A stretch of DNA of 64,000 nt from Halichondria panicea (Eukaryota > Porifera > Demospongiae > Suberitida > Halichondriidae): contig NC_087380.1 of assembly GCF_963675165.1 (NCBI RefSeq), forward strand, positions 6,394,071 to 6,458,070, in the 5' to 3' direction. The notes beneath the pieces were generated by a model that did not search any database, was not told where the DNA came from, and was given only the letters and a program-made list of their open reading frames with translations. Positions 19,851 through 30,559 of the stretch are shown here, piece after piece. Each line of letters starts with the position of its first letter. Position 1 is the first letter of the stretch. The position numbers and the translations under genes were made by a program.

Positions 19851-22318
19851 ATGGAGCTTGAGCTACACACAGGGGAGGAAGAGCTGATAGAAGAGGTATT
19901 CCACTATGTCACCACCAAGGAGTACCCTGATGACTGTAAAGAGGGAAGAAAAAGGGTCATCAGAAGAAAGGCCAAGCAGTTTGTAGTGAACAATGGTGAC
20001 TTCATGTACAAACACAAGAGAAAGGACAGAGTGAGTTGGTGTATCTGTAATGTAGTTGAAATTACAATCATTACAGGAGTGGCCATCTCTAGGTATATAT
20101 AACGCGTCATTTATGTTCGATTCTTCTGGTATTATAGCTCCTATATAATTATTGCCTTCTCGATATTTTAGGATGATGTGTTGATCCGATACATTATCAA
20201 CCGAAGAGAGAGAAAGAAAATACTGTTCGCTTGCCATGTTGATGAAACATCTGGACATATGGGGGTGACTCGCACACTTGCCCGAATTAAGGAGCGTTAC
20301 ATGTGGCATGGCATGGTAAAGGACGTGAAAGAAATGGTTAGTAGATTTGCTCATCTGTCCTTGTATTTTAGTGCACATAATAGTCAAATTCAATATTATT
20401 GGGATGTCAACTTGGTTCTGTATTATTTTTACACCTACATGTATACAAAGTCTCAAACAGGAACACCTTCCCTCAATATTTATGTGTTTATTTTATAGGT
20501 GTCTATACTTGTGACATTTGCCAGCGAGTTAATCGAAAGCTAACTACTGGCAGGCCCGAACTTCACCCCATCTGTGTGCAGTTTCCTTGGTACATGCTAG
20601 GAATTGATTTTGTTGGTCCTCTCTCTCCAACTGCTAACGATGGTTCCCGCTACATCTTAACCATGAGCGATTACTTTATCAAGTGGGTAGAAGCTATTCC
20701 TACACCTGACAAGAGTGCATCATCAGTAGCAACATCATTGTTCAAGGTATAAATTATGTATGAATGCCACACACATGCACAATGCACCCACTGCATGCAC
20801 GCATGGGCAATAAATAATGATCACACACTTTTCCTTCTCATGTATTTATGAGAATGGGTCTGCCTCGGGTAATTCTCTCAGATCAAGGACGTGAATTCAA
20901 CAATGATTTAGACACTAGTCTCTGTTCTCTCCTGGGGATCCAGCGTCGCCTTACAACTCCTTACCACCCTCAGGTATGCACTACAGTTTTAAAACTATAA
21001 TTATATCACACTTGTACTCGGAGGATATGCACCCATAATTATATTCTCCGCTATACCGTGGTTATATACCCCTTGGCTATGCCTCAAAGTAATTACGGTA
21101 TAGCGGAGGATATATAGGTGCATATCCTCCTGGTATATCCTATACTTAAAATGTATTTTCAACTATAATATTATTTTCTAGACTAACGGCTTGGACGAGC
21201 GTTTCAATCAGACGTTGCAAAACATGCTAGTGAAGTTTGTGTCCAACAAGCGTGAAGACTGGAGTAGCTACCTGGACACATGTGTTTTCGCATACAATAC
21301 CTCTCGTCATAATTCAACGAAGTTTACTCCTTTTGAACTCATGTTCAATCGTCAAGCTACTCTTCCCATTGATGTAGAAGTCTCAAGCATTTCTCCTGAC
21401 CAAGCTGCTCACGAGTATCAGCAGCAAATGCCCAATCTAGATGTTACACGTACTCGTGAACACAATCATGTACGACTGAGCCAAGCAAAAACCAATATTC
21501 TTGCCGCCCAAAAGAAACAGAAGGAACTGTATGATAAGAAACATGCACAGCCTGAGAGATATATGGTTGGTCAATTAGTCCTGAAACTAAATCATACTCG
21601 CAAAAAGACAAAAGGTGGGAAGCTGAAGAAGAGGTACACTGGCCCTTACAAAATCATCTCTGTTAAACCACGAGGTGCATATGAGATAAGCGATAGATCA
21701 AAGACAGTACTAGTGTCAGGACCCCATCTCAAGCCGTACAATGATCCACCTACTTGCGATTCTGGATCAATGGACTCTGCTCACTCTCCTCCTGAGGACT
21801 CTGCTCACATGACCTCTGCTCACCTGGAATCCCCTCTTGAAGACTCCGCTCACACAACCTCCGCTCACCTGGAATCCCCTCTTGAGGACTCTGCTCACCT
21901 GGAATCCCCTCTTGAGGACTCTGCTCACCTGGAATCTGCTCGTTTGGACTTTGCTGAATTACACCCCCCTCATGATGAGGACTCCCCTAAGGTGGACTTC
22001 GCTCAATTGGACAATACTTGTCTGGACTCTCATCATGATTTCGCTCATTTGAACATTGCTCAATTACACCCCCATCATGATGACTCTATCCGTCCCACTA
22101 ATCAGTCCCAAGATTGTTTGTCACCAATAGCACACAATGGTACAAGTGGCTTGTTTCAGTCAGATGAACCATCATTCTCATTTATTGATCAGGATGAAAA
22201 ATTGCTACCGGCACCACCGCTATCTCTTAGCCAAATGATATCCAAAACACCGCAACCTCAGTTTTGCAGCACACCAAAACAACCCAAATCTCAAACTACT
22301 CAATTACCCACTCTTTGA
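19851..22318 (+). CDS. Gypsy/Ginger-type integrase with introns
   Basis: Five coding blocks: 19851-20030, 20172-20336, 20499-20746, about 20830-20973, 21182-22318. Block 2 has the H..H half of the zinc-binding domain (HVDETSGHMGVTRTL) and block 3 the C..C half (CDICQR). The catalytic core shows D in GIDFVGPL, D in LSDQGREFNN and E in LDERFNQTL. A GPY/F-type module (KKRYTGPYKI) and a Ser/Asp/His-rich tail repeating DSAHLESPLE follow. Blocks 1-2 and 4-5 join in phase 0. Joins 2-3 and 3-4 do not keep frame with the nearest AG acceptors, so the copy may be inactive. No protease, reverse transcriptase or RNase H is present. Resemblance to GIN1/Ginger1 is based on this layout. Confidence 0.7.
21015..21135. 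repeat. Inverted repeat in the last integrase intron
   Basis: GGAGGATATGCACC..CTCCGCTATACCGT is mirrored by ACGGTATAGCGGAGG..GGTGCATATCCTCC within about 110 bp, a strong foldback resembling a small MITE. Confidence 0.7.
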
Positions 22319-22473
22319 GTTTCCCTGTGATTCTGGATTCTGCATGCATGCAGCAAAATTCATCATGATAATTATATAATCAATGTGTGTATAAAAGCTA
22401 GCTATAGTAGCTTTATGTTATGTAACTTTGGCACCTCCACCGAGGCATCAGCACCTGTGGTGCTTTCATTCTA

Positions 22474-22625
22474 GCAGTGTTTCTAGGAGAGCTAGTAGTG
22501 AGTGTTTGGACATCTCTACTGAACTGCACTCTCCTGGGGGTATCCGACGTCCGCCCCTGTCCCCTCCTGGTCCACTGGTATGCAGGGAGGAGGCCCTCAC
22601 TCGATCATAGCATGTCTGCAACTTA
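22474..22625 (-). pseudogene. Right half of the split orphan XRRA1-like exon
   Basis: Continues the exon broken by the 3.4-kb insertion; the left half ends at 19049. It keeps the QTCYDRVRASSLHT-like start but carries indels. Confidence 0.65.
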
Positions 22626-22769
22626 ACTGGGGGAGGAAGGGGATGGATATGGCCACAAATGCAACAAAACATGGACTTGGGATAAACTGCATATCGAACA
22701 ACGAATGTAATTTAAGTAATAAAGTACAAAGCAAGACTCCAATGAGGTCACTTTGAGGTAAGTGAGGAG

Positions 22770-22865
22770 TGCTACCAGGGACACCAATTTAACAGTCTTC
22801 TTCCTCTTCATCTTCAAAGATTCTCTTGTTGCTGTTTGCAGGTACATTAGCAAACTTCTTCTCAA
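22770..22865 (-). pseudogene. Fragment of DD exon 3 (coiled-coil part)
   Basis: Encodes LQTATRESLKMKRKK and LVSLVALLT, matching the coiled-coil region of the DD copies, then leaves the family abruptly on both sides. Confidence 0.65.
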
Positions 22866-22867
22866 CG

Positions 22868-23048
22868 TCAATCTAAATAAATGGTCCAACCTTCTATCTC
22901 ATCCCTGATCACTTCAATTATTAAGTTAGTATATACCATCTTTTTAGTCTCATGAATCAGCCGCCGTTCTTCATTGTCTTTTGGAACCACAACAGTGGTT
23001 CCAAAAGAACGGCGGCTGATTCATGAGACTAGCATCTTTTGAGGCCAT
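22868..23048 (-). pseudogene. DD exon 1 fragment split by a palindromic insert
   Basis: Both halves of the MASKD..IRDEIEG exon are present (23033-23048 and about 22868-22917), interrupted by 22945-23032 and some unrelated bases. No death-domain exon follows. Confidence 0.7.
22945..23032. mobile_element. 88-bp palindromic mini-element with 8-bp target duplication
   Basis: The arms TAGTCTCATGAATCAGCCGC and its reverse complement, plus an inner CTTTTGGAACCAC / GTGGTTCCAAAAG pair, fold around a 4-base loop. The 8-bp flank CATCTTTT is at 22937-22944 and 23033-23040. A hAT-like origin is suggested only by the duplication length. Confidence 0.75.
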
Positions 23049-23159
23049 GATGCAAGCTAGCCAGGCGAGGGGGACTCTCCCTCAGGCTGCCCACATTGAC
23101 ATCAACACAACCACAATTATCATCAAAATTACCATCAAAATTACACAGTGCTGTCTCTA

Positions 23160-23343
23160 GATCTATAGTAGCAGTATTTCTAGGAGAGCTATAGGAGTGA
23201 GTGTTTGGGCATCTTTACTGAACTGGTCCTGGGGGTACTCGGGTACTCAACCTCTGCCCCTGTCCCCTCCCCTCCTGGTCCACTGTGACCGTGGTACGCA
23301 GGGAGGAGGCCCTCACTCGATCATAGTATGCCTGCAACTGGGG
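23160..23343 (-). pseudogene. Orphan XRRA1-like last exon, further copy
   Basis: Same acceptor and LQ.C.D.VRASSLRTTVTVD-like start as the intact exon, with frame loss later; most similar to copy B at 10090-10253. Confidence 0.65.
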
Positions 23344-23637
23344 GAGGAAGGACGGTGTAAATATAATAATTATCGCCACAAATGCAACAAATTGGTATAT
23401 ATCAGTTGATTAAAATCAGTTGATATTTCTATGTTTGAATGCTCCTGGGCAAATTCTTTTGTGACAAAATTATACTTCAGCTATAGAGAATGTGGACCTT
23501 AGCGGTTAGAGATACTCACCTAACCGAAAAGAAACTATTAAATTTGAGAGGATGTGTATGTACAATACTAGCACACTAGAACCCTGTGCCTACACTCTTC
23601 CTGTGTGCATGTGATGCAGGTGTAGTGATGCACTCAC

Positions 23638-25773
23638 TTGATTGGACGCTCTCCAAACATGGCTCCGTTGTATTGAAGGGCTATGGGCACAGACTCAGGT
23701 ACTGCAAACGTAAACCTGAAGAGTAGAAAAGTGTAGTTGAAGAAAATGAATCCTGCAAACTTATCGTCTATAACTTAATTGGATATGCCAAACGTTTGCA
23801 CCTCTTAGAATGCGGATCAGTTGGCCATTCTATTCTATACTACCCCTCTACACCTATACAAAGTACTGAGAGCATGACTTTTTTCGCTGACTGCTGATAA
23901 CTGTTTCTGAACAAAATGACACATTAAAATGTTTGGTCGAATTCATGTACATGCATGTACTTACTAAATTGACTAGCAACCCCTCACCTGGTGGGTTCGG
24001 TCTCGTCTCCGGCCATCCTCACGTACTTGATCTCACCACAAGGCTGGAAGAAAGTGAGCACTTGTTCAGCCGTCATGTTGCTAGCCAGGTTGCCGACATA
24101 GATGGTGCGTCATATCTCCTCGATCTTGGTGGGGTCAGTGAGAGGGGGGCGGTGAGCTGGGATAGCTGGGGGGCAGGTGTGGGTAGTATCATTATGAGGG
24201 GGGCAGTGAGCTGGGAGAGCTGGGGGGGGGGGGGGGGGGGGCAGGTGTGGGTAGTATACACATTCATAGAGTGCCTTGTCTCAACAGAAAGGGTATCTAT
24301 AATAATGTTTGTATGAACATAACGTTTTCATTCAACCAAGCTGCTAGATAAAGATTGCTTGCGAATACACATATTAACACGAGCTACTCTATAGTATGCA
24401 CAGGAAGCAAGAGAGGAATTTATGGCGATTTCGAGCGCTAAAGCTAATCTTGCATGAATAGTAACTTACAGCTGCAGGGTTAATAGCAGCTCCCATAGCC
24501 ATGGAGGCTGGTCCAGTGGGTGCTGGTGCCCCCATAGAGGGAGGTGTCGGGAGGAGAGGTGCAGTGTGACCCATTGGTTTGCTAGCGCTGTTGGCCAGGG
24601 CAATGGCCGGGGCTGCCAGGAACATCGCAGCAGAACTATCAGGAATCTCAGCTGCAGGGAGTGTTAAGACAAGCATGAAGACAGTTAATACACGTACACT
24701 GTAAGCTTGCTGTAATTAGGGTCTTACACAAACTCATACAAACTCACACAAACTCATTCTACCTTATCAAAGGGTCATTTTCGTGGGGTAAAAATTCGTT
24801 ATTTTCGTGGTCAAGCTGACCTCCACGAAATTTTAACGTAGGCGTGGCTTCAGTGCAGGCAACGAGATTTATACTCACGAAAATCACCGTTTTCCAGATA
24901 AACTAATTGTTTACCTCACGAAAATTACCCGCTATACAGTAGTCATTGTTTACTAGTTCAGAATGTTCCCACAAAATTGTTACTGTACACCAGGGTTTCT
25001 TTCACATTGTAAGTTTGTTTGCAACACAATATTTGAAAGGCTTATACAGTGTCATTCGTAATAACTACACATATTCAAAACCCAGTATACATGTACAGTA
25101 AGTTGAGATAAGAATGAATGCATCACCAAGGCAACTGCCCTAGCTCACCATGTCTTGATCGTGCTATGATGAGAGCTCTGTCTATGAGCACAGTGTTGCT
25201 AAGGTGGAGACAAGCAGCTGCACTGTCTTCCTCCATGAAGTTGATGAAGCACACCTTGGAGGGGACACTCAGAGCAGCAAACTCCCTGCATGGAGATGAG
25301 GGGGACAAAATGGAGGGTGACAGATTGAAAAATGGATGCCATATAGTTGAGACCGTAAATGTACGGCCCTTACACACTAGTTGGGCGTGGCCAGGCCAAC
25401 CGTTCTGACAGGTGACTGGAGGACACGCTTATTGTACATACATTGATATAAAAGACATTGCTGTACTTAGCTTATCATCCATTTATACAATCACAATTAA
25501 CAGATTTAAACAATTACAATTAACAGATTTAAACATGTATAAAATTATAATGGGAACAGAAGGGTTAGCATAATCCCTACTAGTCATTAGCTGGGTACTA
25601 GGTACAGGCTTTGTTTTCTCCAAATGATACCCCCTCTCTCTCTCTCTCTCCACTTACTCCTCACGGAAGAGCCTCAGTTCCTCAATGTCTCCAAAGTAAC
25701 TGAACAGCTCCCTCATTTGTTGGAGGCCAGCAGAGGGTGACACATTGGTCACTTGGATCAGAGTAGTAGACAT
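23638..25773 (-). pseudogene. SREK1-like copy 3, disrupted
   Basis: Exons 25658-25773, 25149-25285 and 24470-24651 (RRM1 and linker) are open. In exon 4 (3' end 23988) the RRM2 frame meets a stop where copy 1 has the first Arg of EIRRTIYVGNL (CGA to TGA). Its upstream part contains a G-rich expansion. Exon 5 (23638-23715) shares the 9-bp RNP1 deletion with copy 2, so copies 2 and 3 share a more recent ancestor. The exon 4 donor is intact here. Confidence 0.75.
24222..24241. repeat. G20 homopolymer
   Basis: Uninterrupted run of about 20 G on the plus strand in the expanded region before SREK1-like copy 3 exon 4. Confidence 0.85.
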
Positions 25774-26013
25774 GGCTAGCTACTATACTAGACACTCTGT
25801 ACAGTTCTATTCCATGTGCATGTACGTGCTGAGGCTGATTCGATCTTTACCCAATACACCTTTGTTTGTTTTTACAGGGGGAGTACCCTACATAAACAGT
25901 TCTGTACAACCCTTTCAGTTGACAAAAATAATCATCAATACAGACATTACATGTAGATCTAGCTACCTACAAATGTACATTATGGGCTTTCTAGATAAAA
26001 ATGCGTTAGGTTT

Positions 26014-26629
26014 GATTTACAAGATGTGAGGCTGAAGGACTACTGACATGTAGATAACAGAAAAATAAACATTCAAAAAGACACGAAATGTTTAAGTTAC
26101 ACTATACCTACATGTATCAAGAAGACACACACACACACATACACACAACCAACCGGTCACAATTAACGTTTTAGACTGACTCTTAAAGTTTAACAATTAT
26201 TTGGTGAGAAACTGCAATCAGGGCTGGTCTGTGGGTAAAGAATGTATATAATATTATAGCAGCCAGTCAATGTTAATGTTTAACTGAGTACTGGTAACAC
26301 AGTGGGTTTACCACCCTGTCTGCCCTATCGATCTGACATAGGTACAACTACTGATGTCATACATCAAGATTACCTCTTTGTGTTAATGCACTATAGATCT
26401 CGATATCGTCAGGGATACCAATGCTCTGTGAGTAGAAAGCAATCAGTGATCATCAATGTACACAGTAAGTTAGCCTTGATCCCAGCCCCTATCAATTGAG
26501 AACGGCCTGGAATCGAGGCTAACAGTAAGTATAATTACAAAACTGGTGTCATACGTACATACATTAGAAGCTAAATGCTAAATTGGAGTGCTAAATTTTC
26601 AGGCACTTTAATACGGTCATGGTGGTATA
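26014..26629. other. Upstream flank of SREK1-like copy 3
   Basis: No gene. Collinear with 12720-13370 upstream of copy 2, and useful as the arrangement before the complex insertion there. Confidence 0.6.
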
Positions 26630-27013
26630 CAGTAGACTCTCGTTAATCTGGTCACCCTTGGAACAGTGCAGCTTGGCTGGAATAGCGAGGTGACTGCATT
26701 TTAGAAAATAGCTGCAGCTAAAAAGCTACCCTAATGACTAATTTTGCGGTTCTGTCTCGAGGATAATGAATCATTACTGCTCTCTATTTAAGTGTACTGC
26801 CAAACTATATATACCCAAAACGGCCGTAATAAAAACGTATATAAAACCTAGTTTTGGGCAGCCAGAACTGACCAGTATATACGGAATAGCGAGTGGCCGC
26901 ACTTCAGGGCGAGTTTTGTGTAGTAAAGATCAAGCTAGCAATCTGTGCTAACGAAACGACCGGTTATATCGAGGTGTCCGTATTCAGAGAACCAGAATTG
27001 CAAGAGTCTACTG
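26630..27013. mobile_element. CAGTAGACTC-ended TA element, complete copy (384 bp)
   Basis: Left end CAGTAGACTCTCG, right end CAAGAGTCTACTG, with TA on each side. Longer imperfect complementarity continues inward (TTAATCTGGTCACC against GGTGTCCGTATTCAGAGAAC). Degraded relatives: 6975-7150, 13963-14320, 28088-28400. Tc1/mariner-like by target site. Confidence 0.75.
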
Positions 27014-27268
27014 TATATACTTAGTGGCGTGGTAATGTTTAAGCTTTTCATAACAATTTAATGTTCTGTTGGTAGAATGCATCAGTCATCAGTCATCAGT
27101 GGTCACCATGCAATGTACTATGTGAGGAGATAGCTAGCTAGTATGCTACTACATATATACTTATAGTGTCATGATCGTTGTCAGAGATCTTAATTAGTGG
27201 TCAATCACGATGTACAATTAACAAATAACATGACCCACGTATTACCATTGGTGTCATACAAAGAATAC

Positions 27269-27349
27269 CTGTGGTAAAACAGAAAAGGTCGATGAACTCA
27301 GTTGAGGCGATGACCATGTATCTTGAGCAGGATTTGGTGGATTTGATTG
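27269..27349 (-). CDS. Small DD-family tail exon (27 codons)
   Basis: An 81-bp exon with acceptor (..CAACAG) and donor (GTATTC), open in phase 0, ending SSPQLSSSTFSVLPQ. It belongs to the tail-exon family; whether it is spliced to DD copy D, about 7 kb upstream, is unknown. Confidence 0.45.
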
Positions 27350-27886
27350 CTGTTGGTAGAATGTAATCAGAGATCAGTGTTTATCAATTAATGCACTCCA
27401 GCTAGTATTTTACTACATATATACTTGTAGTCTATTTGTGTCAACTGGTGACCTTAAGTCATGATCGTTGTCAGAGATCTTAATTAGTGGTCAATCACGA
27501 TGTACAATTAACAAATAGCAGGATACATTAAACAAGAGGGCGGCCAATTATTTGCGAGTACTAATTTTTGCGATTTTACTCTCTCGAAATAGCAGAAATT
27601 AATACACGCGAAAATATGTCACCTTATTAAGATATAGATATATACTCGTAGTCTATTCGTGGTGATTAGTGAATCTAAATCAATTACAATTTCTTAATCA
27701 GTTAGTCGATCACCAACACAAAATACTATAACCGTACATGGTACGATGATAGCTGGAGGAATCACTATAGCTTCACTAAGAATACCTCACCTCACTAGAT
27801 ATCAAGAATAAATGATTCTTGCAAAGCCAAGCATAGATTACTGTACGTATAATTATAATAAAAACTATGACCCTCGTATTACCAAG

Positions 27887-27930
27887 GGCTTATACAGAGA
27901 AGATACTTCTCTGTATACGCCCTTGGTAAT
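27887..27930. repeat. Short perfect hairpin
   Basis: AGGGCTTATACAGAGAAG is followed after 4 bases by its near-perfect complement, inserted in a tail-exon intron. TATTACC/TAATACC flanks suggest a target duplication of about 7 bp. Confidence 0.6.
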
Positions 27931-27932
27931 AC

Positions 27933-27980
27933 CATTGAAGATGTCGAAACAGAAGACATTGGAGGTGTAATATTAAGATG
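27933..27980 (-). CDS. Small DD-family tail exon (16 codons)
   Basis: A 48-bp exon reading HLNITPPMSSVSTSSM between a TTTACAG acceptor and a GTATTACC donor, in phase 0 like its relatives. Confidence 0.4.
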
Positions 27981-28659
27981 CTGTAAATTGGTAGAATGTA
28001 AATCAAAGATCAGTGTTCACCAATGAGAGGTGACAGCTAGTACATACACTAATATTATAGTTGTAGTTTCTTGTACATACCCTAACCCTTTTAGAAAATA
28101 GCTGCAGCTAAAAAGCGACCCTAATGACTAATTTTGCGGTTCTATCTCGAGGATAATGAACATTATGATCTCTATTTATTAACAATTCTGCCAAACTATA
28201 TACCCAAAACGGCCGTAATAAACGTAGTAAAACCTAGTTTTGGGCATCCAGAACTGACCAATATACGGAATAGCGAGTAGCCGCACTTCAGGGCGAGTTT
28301 TGTGCAGTAAAGATCAAGCTAGCAATCTGTGCCGAAAGAAACGACCGGTTATATCGAGGTGTCCGTATTCAGAGAGCCGGAATTGCGAGAGTCTACTGTA
28401 TAATTAGTGGTGTGGTAATGTTTAAGCTATTCATCAAATGTTCTGTGGTAGAATGCATCAGTCATCAGTGGTCACCATACAATGTGCTGTGAGGAGACAG
28501 CTAGCTAGTATTCTACTACATATATACTTGTAGTCTATTTGTGTCAACTGGTGATCTAAGTCATGATCGTCATCAGAGATCTTAATTAGTGGTCAATCAC
28601 GATGTACAATTAACAAATAGCATGACCCTTGTATTACCATTGGTATTATACAAAGATAC

Positions 28660-28719
28660 CTCTGATGAAAATGAAAAGGTCGGTGAATTCCGTTGAGGCG
28701 AACTCCAATAAGGCGAACT
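28660..28719 (-). CDS. Small DD-family tail exon (20 codons)
   Basis: A 60-bp exon, SSPYWSSPQRNSPTFSFSSE, with consensus acceptor and GTATC donor. Membership in a transcript is unproven. Confidence 0.4.
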
Positions 28720-29112
28720 CTGTTGGTAGAAATTAGAAATCAGTGTTCACCAATTAATGTACTCCAGCTAGTATTCTACTAACTCCAATGAGGCTGTTGG
28801 TAGAAATTAGAAATCAGAGATCACCAATTAATGTACTCCAGCTAGTATTCTACTACATACACACTTGTAGTCTATTTGAGTCAACTGGTGACCTTAAGTC
28901 ATGATTGTTGTCAGAGATCATAATTATAGTGGTCAATCACGATGTACAAGCTGGAGGAATCACTATAATTGTCTTCACAAATTACTTTCTCACCTCAAAA
29001 TATGTACTAGGCACCATTGCTGAAGAAACATTTCTTTGATAAAGTGATTCCTCCAAATTAAGCCAAGCATTAGATTCCTGTGCGTATAATAAAAACCATG
29101 ACCTCGTATTAC

Positions 29113-29160
29113 CTGTACTGGTGATTCATAATCAGGATGGTGTGATTCATAATCAGGATG
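29113..29160 (-). CDS. Small DD-family tail exon (16 codons)
   Basis: A 48-bp exon with an internal duplication (HPDYESHHPDYESPVQ), acceptor ..CCAACAG and donor GTAATA. Confidence 0.4.
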
Positions 29161-29560
29161 CTGTTGGTAGAATGTAAATCAGAGATTAGTGTTCACCAAT
29201 GACTCAGCTAGCAGGCCTTCATACACAGAAAAAATTGACAGGGGGTCAAAATGTTTGTTTTATGGTGCATTCTTAGGAACTGAGGTGTCAGTGTTAGAGT
29301 TAGGGTTTTTATGAAATATACATGGCAAAACACAGTAAAAATGCGAACGGCGACAATTTTCAAGCCTAGGTGCTTAATGGTACTATGAGTAGAGCTGTGT
29401 CTATTCCTGTGGCTACTGCATCGGTATATAGAGCAAAGCTATTCCCAGACAAAGCTAATCAAAACACAGCAGCTTGAGCGACACCTAACTTAATGAAAAT
29501 AGCTGGAATATCCCCCTTTACTACAGATAGTGAATTGTGGAGAGGTTGTTATGAATAATA

Positions 29561-29767
29561 TCAAGGGCGTATAAAAGAAGAGAGGGCATGCAACTCCACT
29601 ATCAGTACACGTAGCTAGCAGAGTTCAAACGTGGGCGGAGGAATGTGTGCATTTGCATGAAGTGCTAAAAACTGCGTTTCATGCACAGTCATGCACATTC
29701 ATCCGCCCACGTTTGAACTCTGCTCGTATAGGAGTTGCATGCCCTCTCTTCTTTTATACGCCCTTGA
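29561..29767. mobile_element. Foldback element TCAAGGGCG, copy 1
   Basis: Long inverted arms begin TCAAGGGCGTATAAAAGAAG and include AGAGGGCATGCAACTCC and CAGAGTTCAAACGTGGGCGG. The 5-bp duplication TAATA is at 29556-29560 and 29768-29772. There is no coding capacity. Confidence 0.8.
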
Positions 29768-29997
29768 TAATATGCTTAGTTGATGTGTCACAGGCATCGT
29801 GTTATGGCCTAATCCCAGGGGGGAATCTGTAGCCAGCCCCCCCCCCCTGTATCTAGAGTACACTATATAGCTAGCTGTCACCTCACAGCATATTGGTGGA
29901 CACTGATCTCTGATTTACATTCTACCAACATAATCCTGATAGGACACATGCAGTGTATCAATTGCCTCAAGTGAGTTTCACCGACCCTGTTTCATAT

Positions 29998-30407
29998 CAG
30001 AGGAGGAATGCCAGGGTCAAAAACTCATTAATTAAAACTTAAAACAGTATACCCTCGCGCCCCTGGGTTTATACACTACCACTAGCTTAATCCTCTTTAT
30101 AATCACAAGAGGAATCGGTTGAGCTATCGCGCCCCAGAGGAATCAGCTTGAGAGAAGAGATCCAGACCTTTTATTACATTCTTCGAAACCACAAGATTGG
30201 AAAATTAGCCTTTCGTGGCTAGGGTATAAATTTTGATGTACTGGCTTACTGCACTGGATAGATCTAGGTATAGTAAGCTTCCCAAGCGGGCTAATAAAGA
30301 ACAGAAGCGCTAAGCTGCTATATGCAGCAAATGTCAAGAACCTAGAACAAAGAATGTTTAATCCTTCAATTAAACGTGACCCTATTGACCCTGGCGTTCC
30401 TCTTCTG
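29998..30407. mobile_element. Inverted-repeat element with 9-bp duplication, copy 1
   Basis: Ends CAGA(G/A)GAGGAA(T/C)GCCAGGGTCAA, flanked by GTTTCATAT at 29989-29997 and 30408-30416. It is inserted in an inverted (plus-strand) tail-exon copy. Mutator-like by duplication length. Confidence 0.75.
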
Positions 30408-30559
30408 GTTTCATATAATGTTTATCGAGTATGTAGTAGAGAATACTATAAATATTATAGTTGTAGTTTTGCAGTGTTCACCAATGTGAGGTGACATGCA
30501 GCTAGTATCAGTAGGTTTACATAGGATTGGCAGTGGGTTTGCCCGTGTTTAGCAATGTT

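Larger units (their letters stand above)
19050..22473. mobile_element. 3.4-kb insertion carrying an integrase gene
   Basis: The orphan XRRA1-like exon sequence stops at 19049 (..GAGCTGGTT) and resumes at 22474 (CTAGCAGTG..), as expected for an insertion. The left end begins ATGCCTCGGTG and CACCGAGGCAT lies 22 bp inside the right end. Another right-end fragment is near 30890-30940 and another left-part copy near 31240-31580 on the other strand. I see no long terminal repeats and no clear target duplication. A Ginger-type DNA transposon fits best. Confidence 0.65.
29250..30540. repeat. Segmental duplication, left copy
   Basis: Collinear with 32560-34135. It contains the foldback element 29561-29767 and the 9-bp-duplication element 29998-30407, but lacks the CATAGATA-family insert of the right copy. 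Confidence 0.8.

Noticed and set aside
19797-22318. Complete LTR retrotransposon
   Set aside because: Only an integrase-like region is present. I found no reverse transcriptase, protease, gag or direct long terminal repeats within the 3.4-kb insertion.
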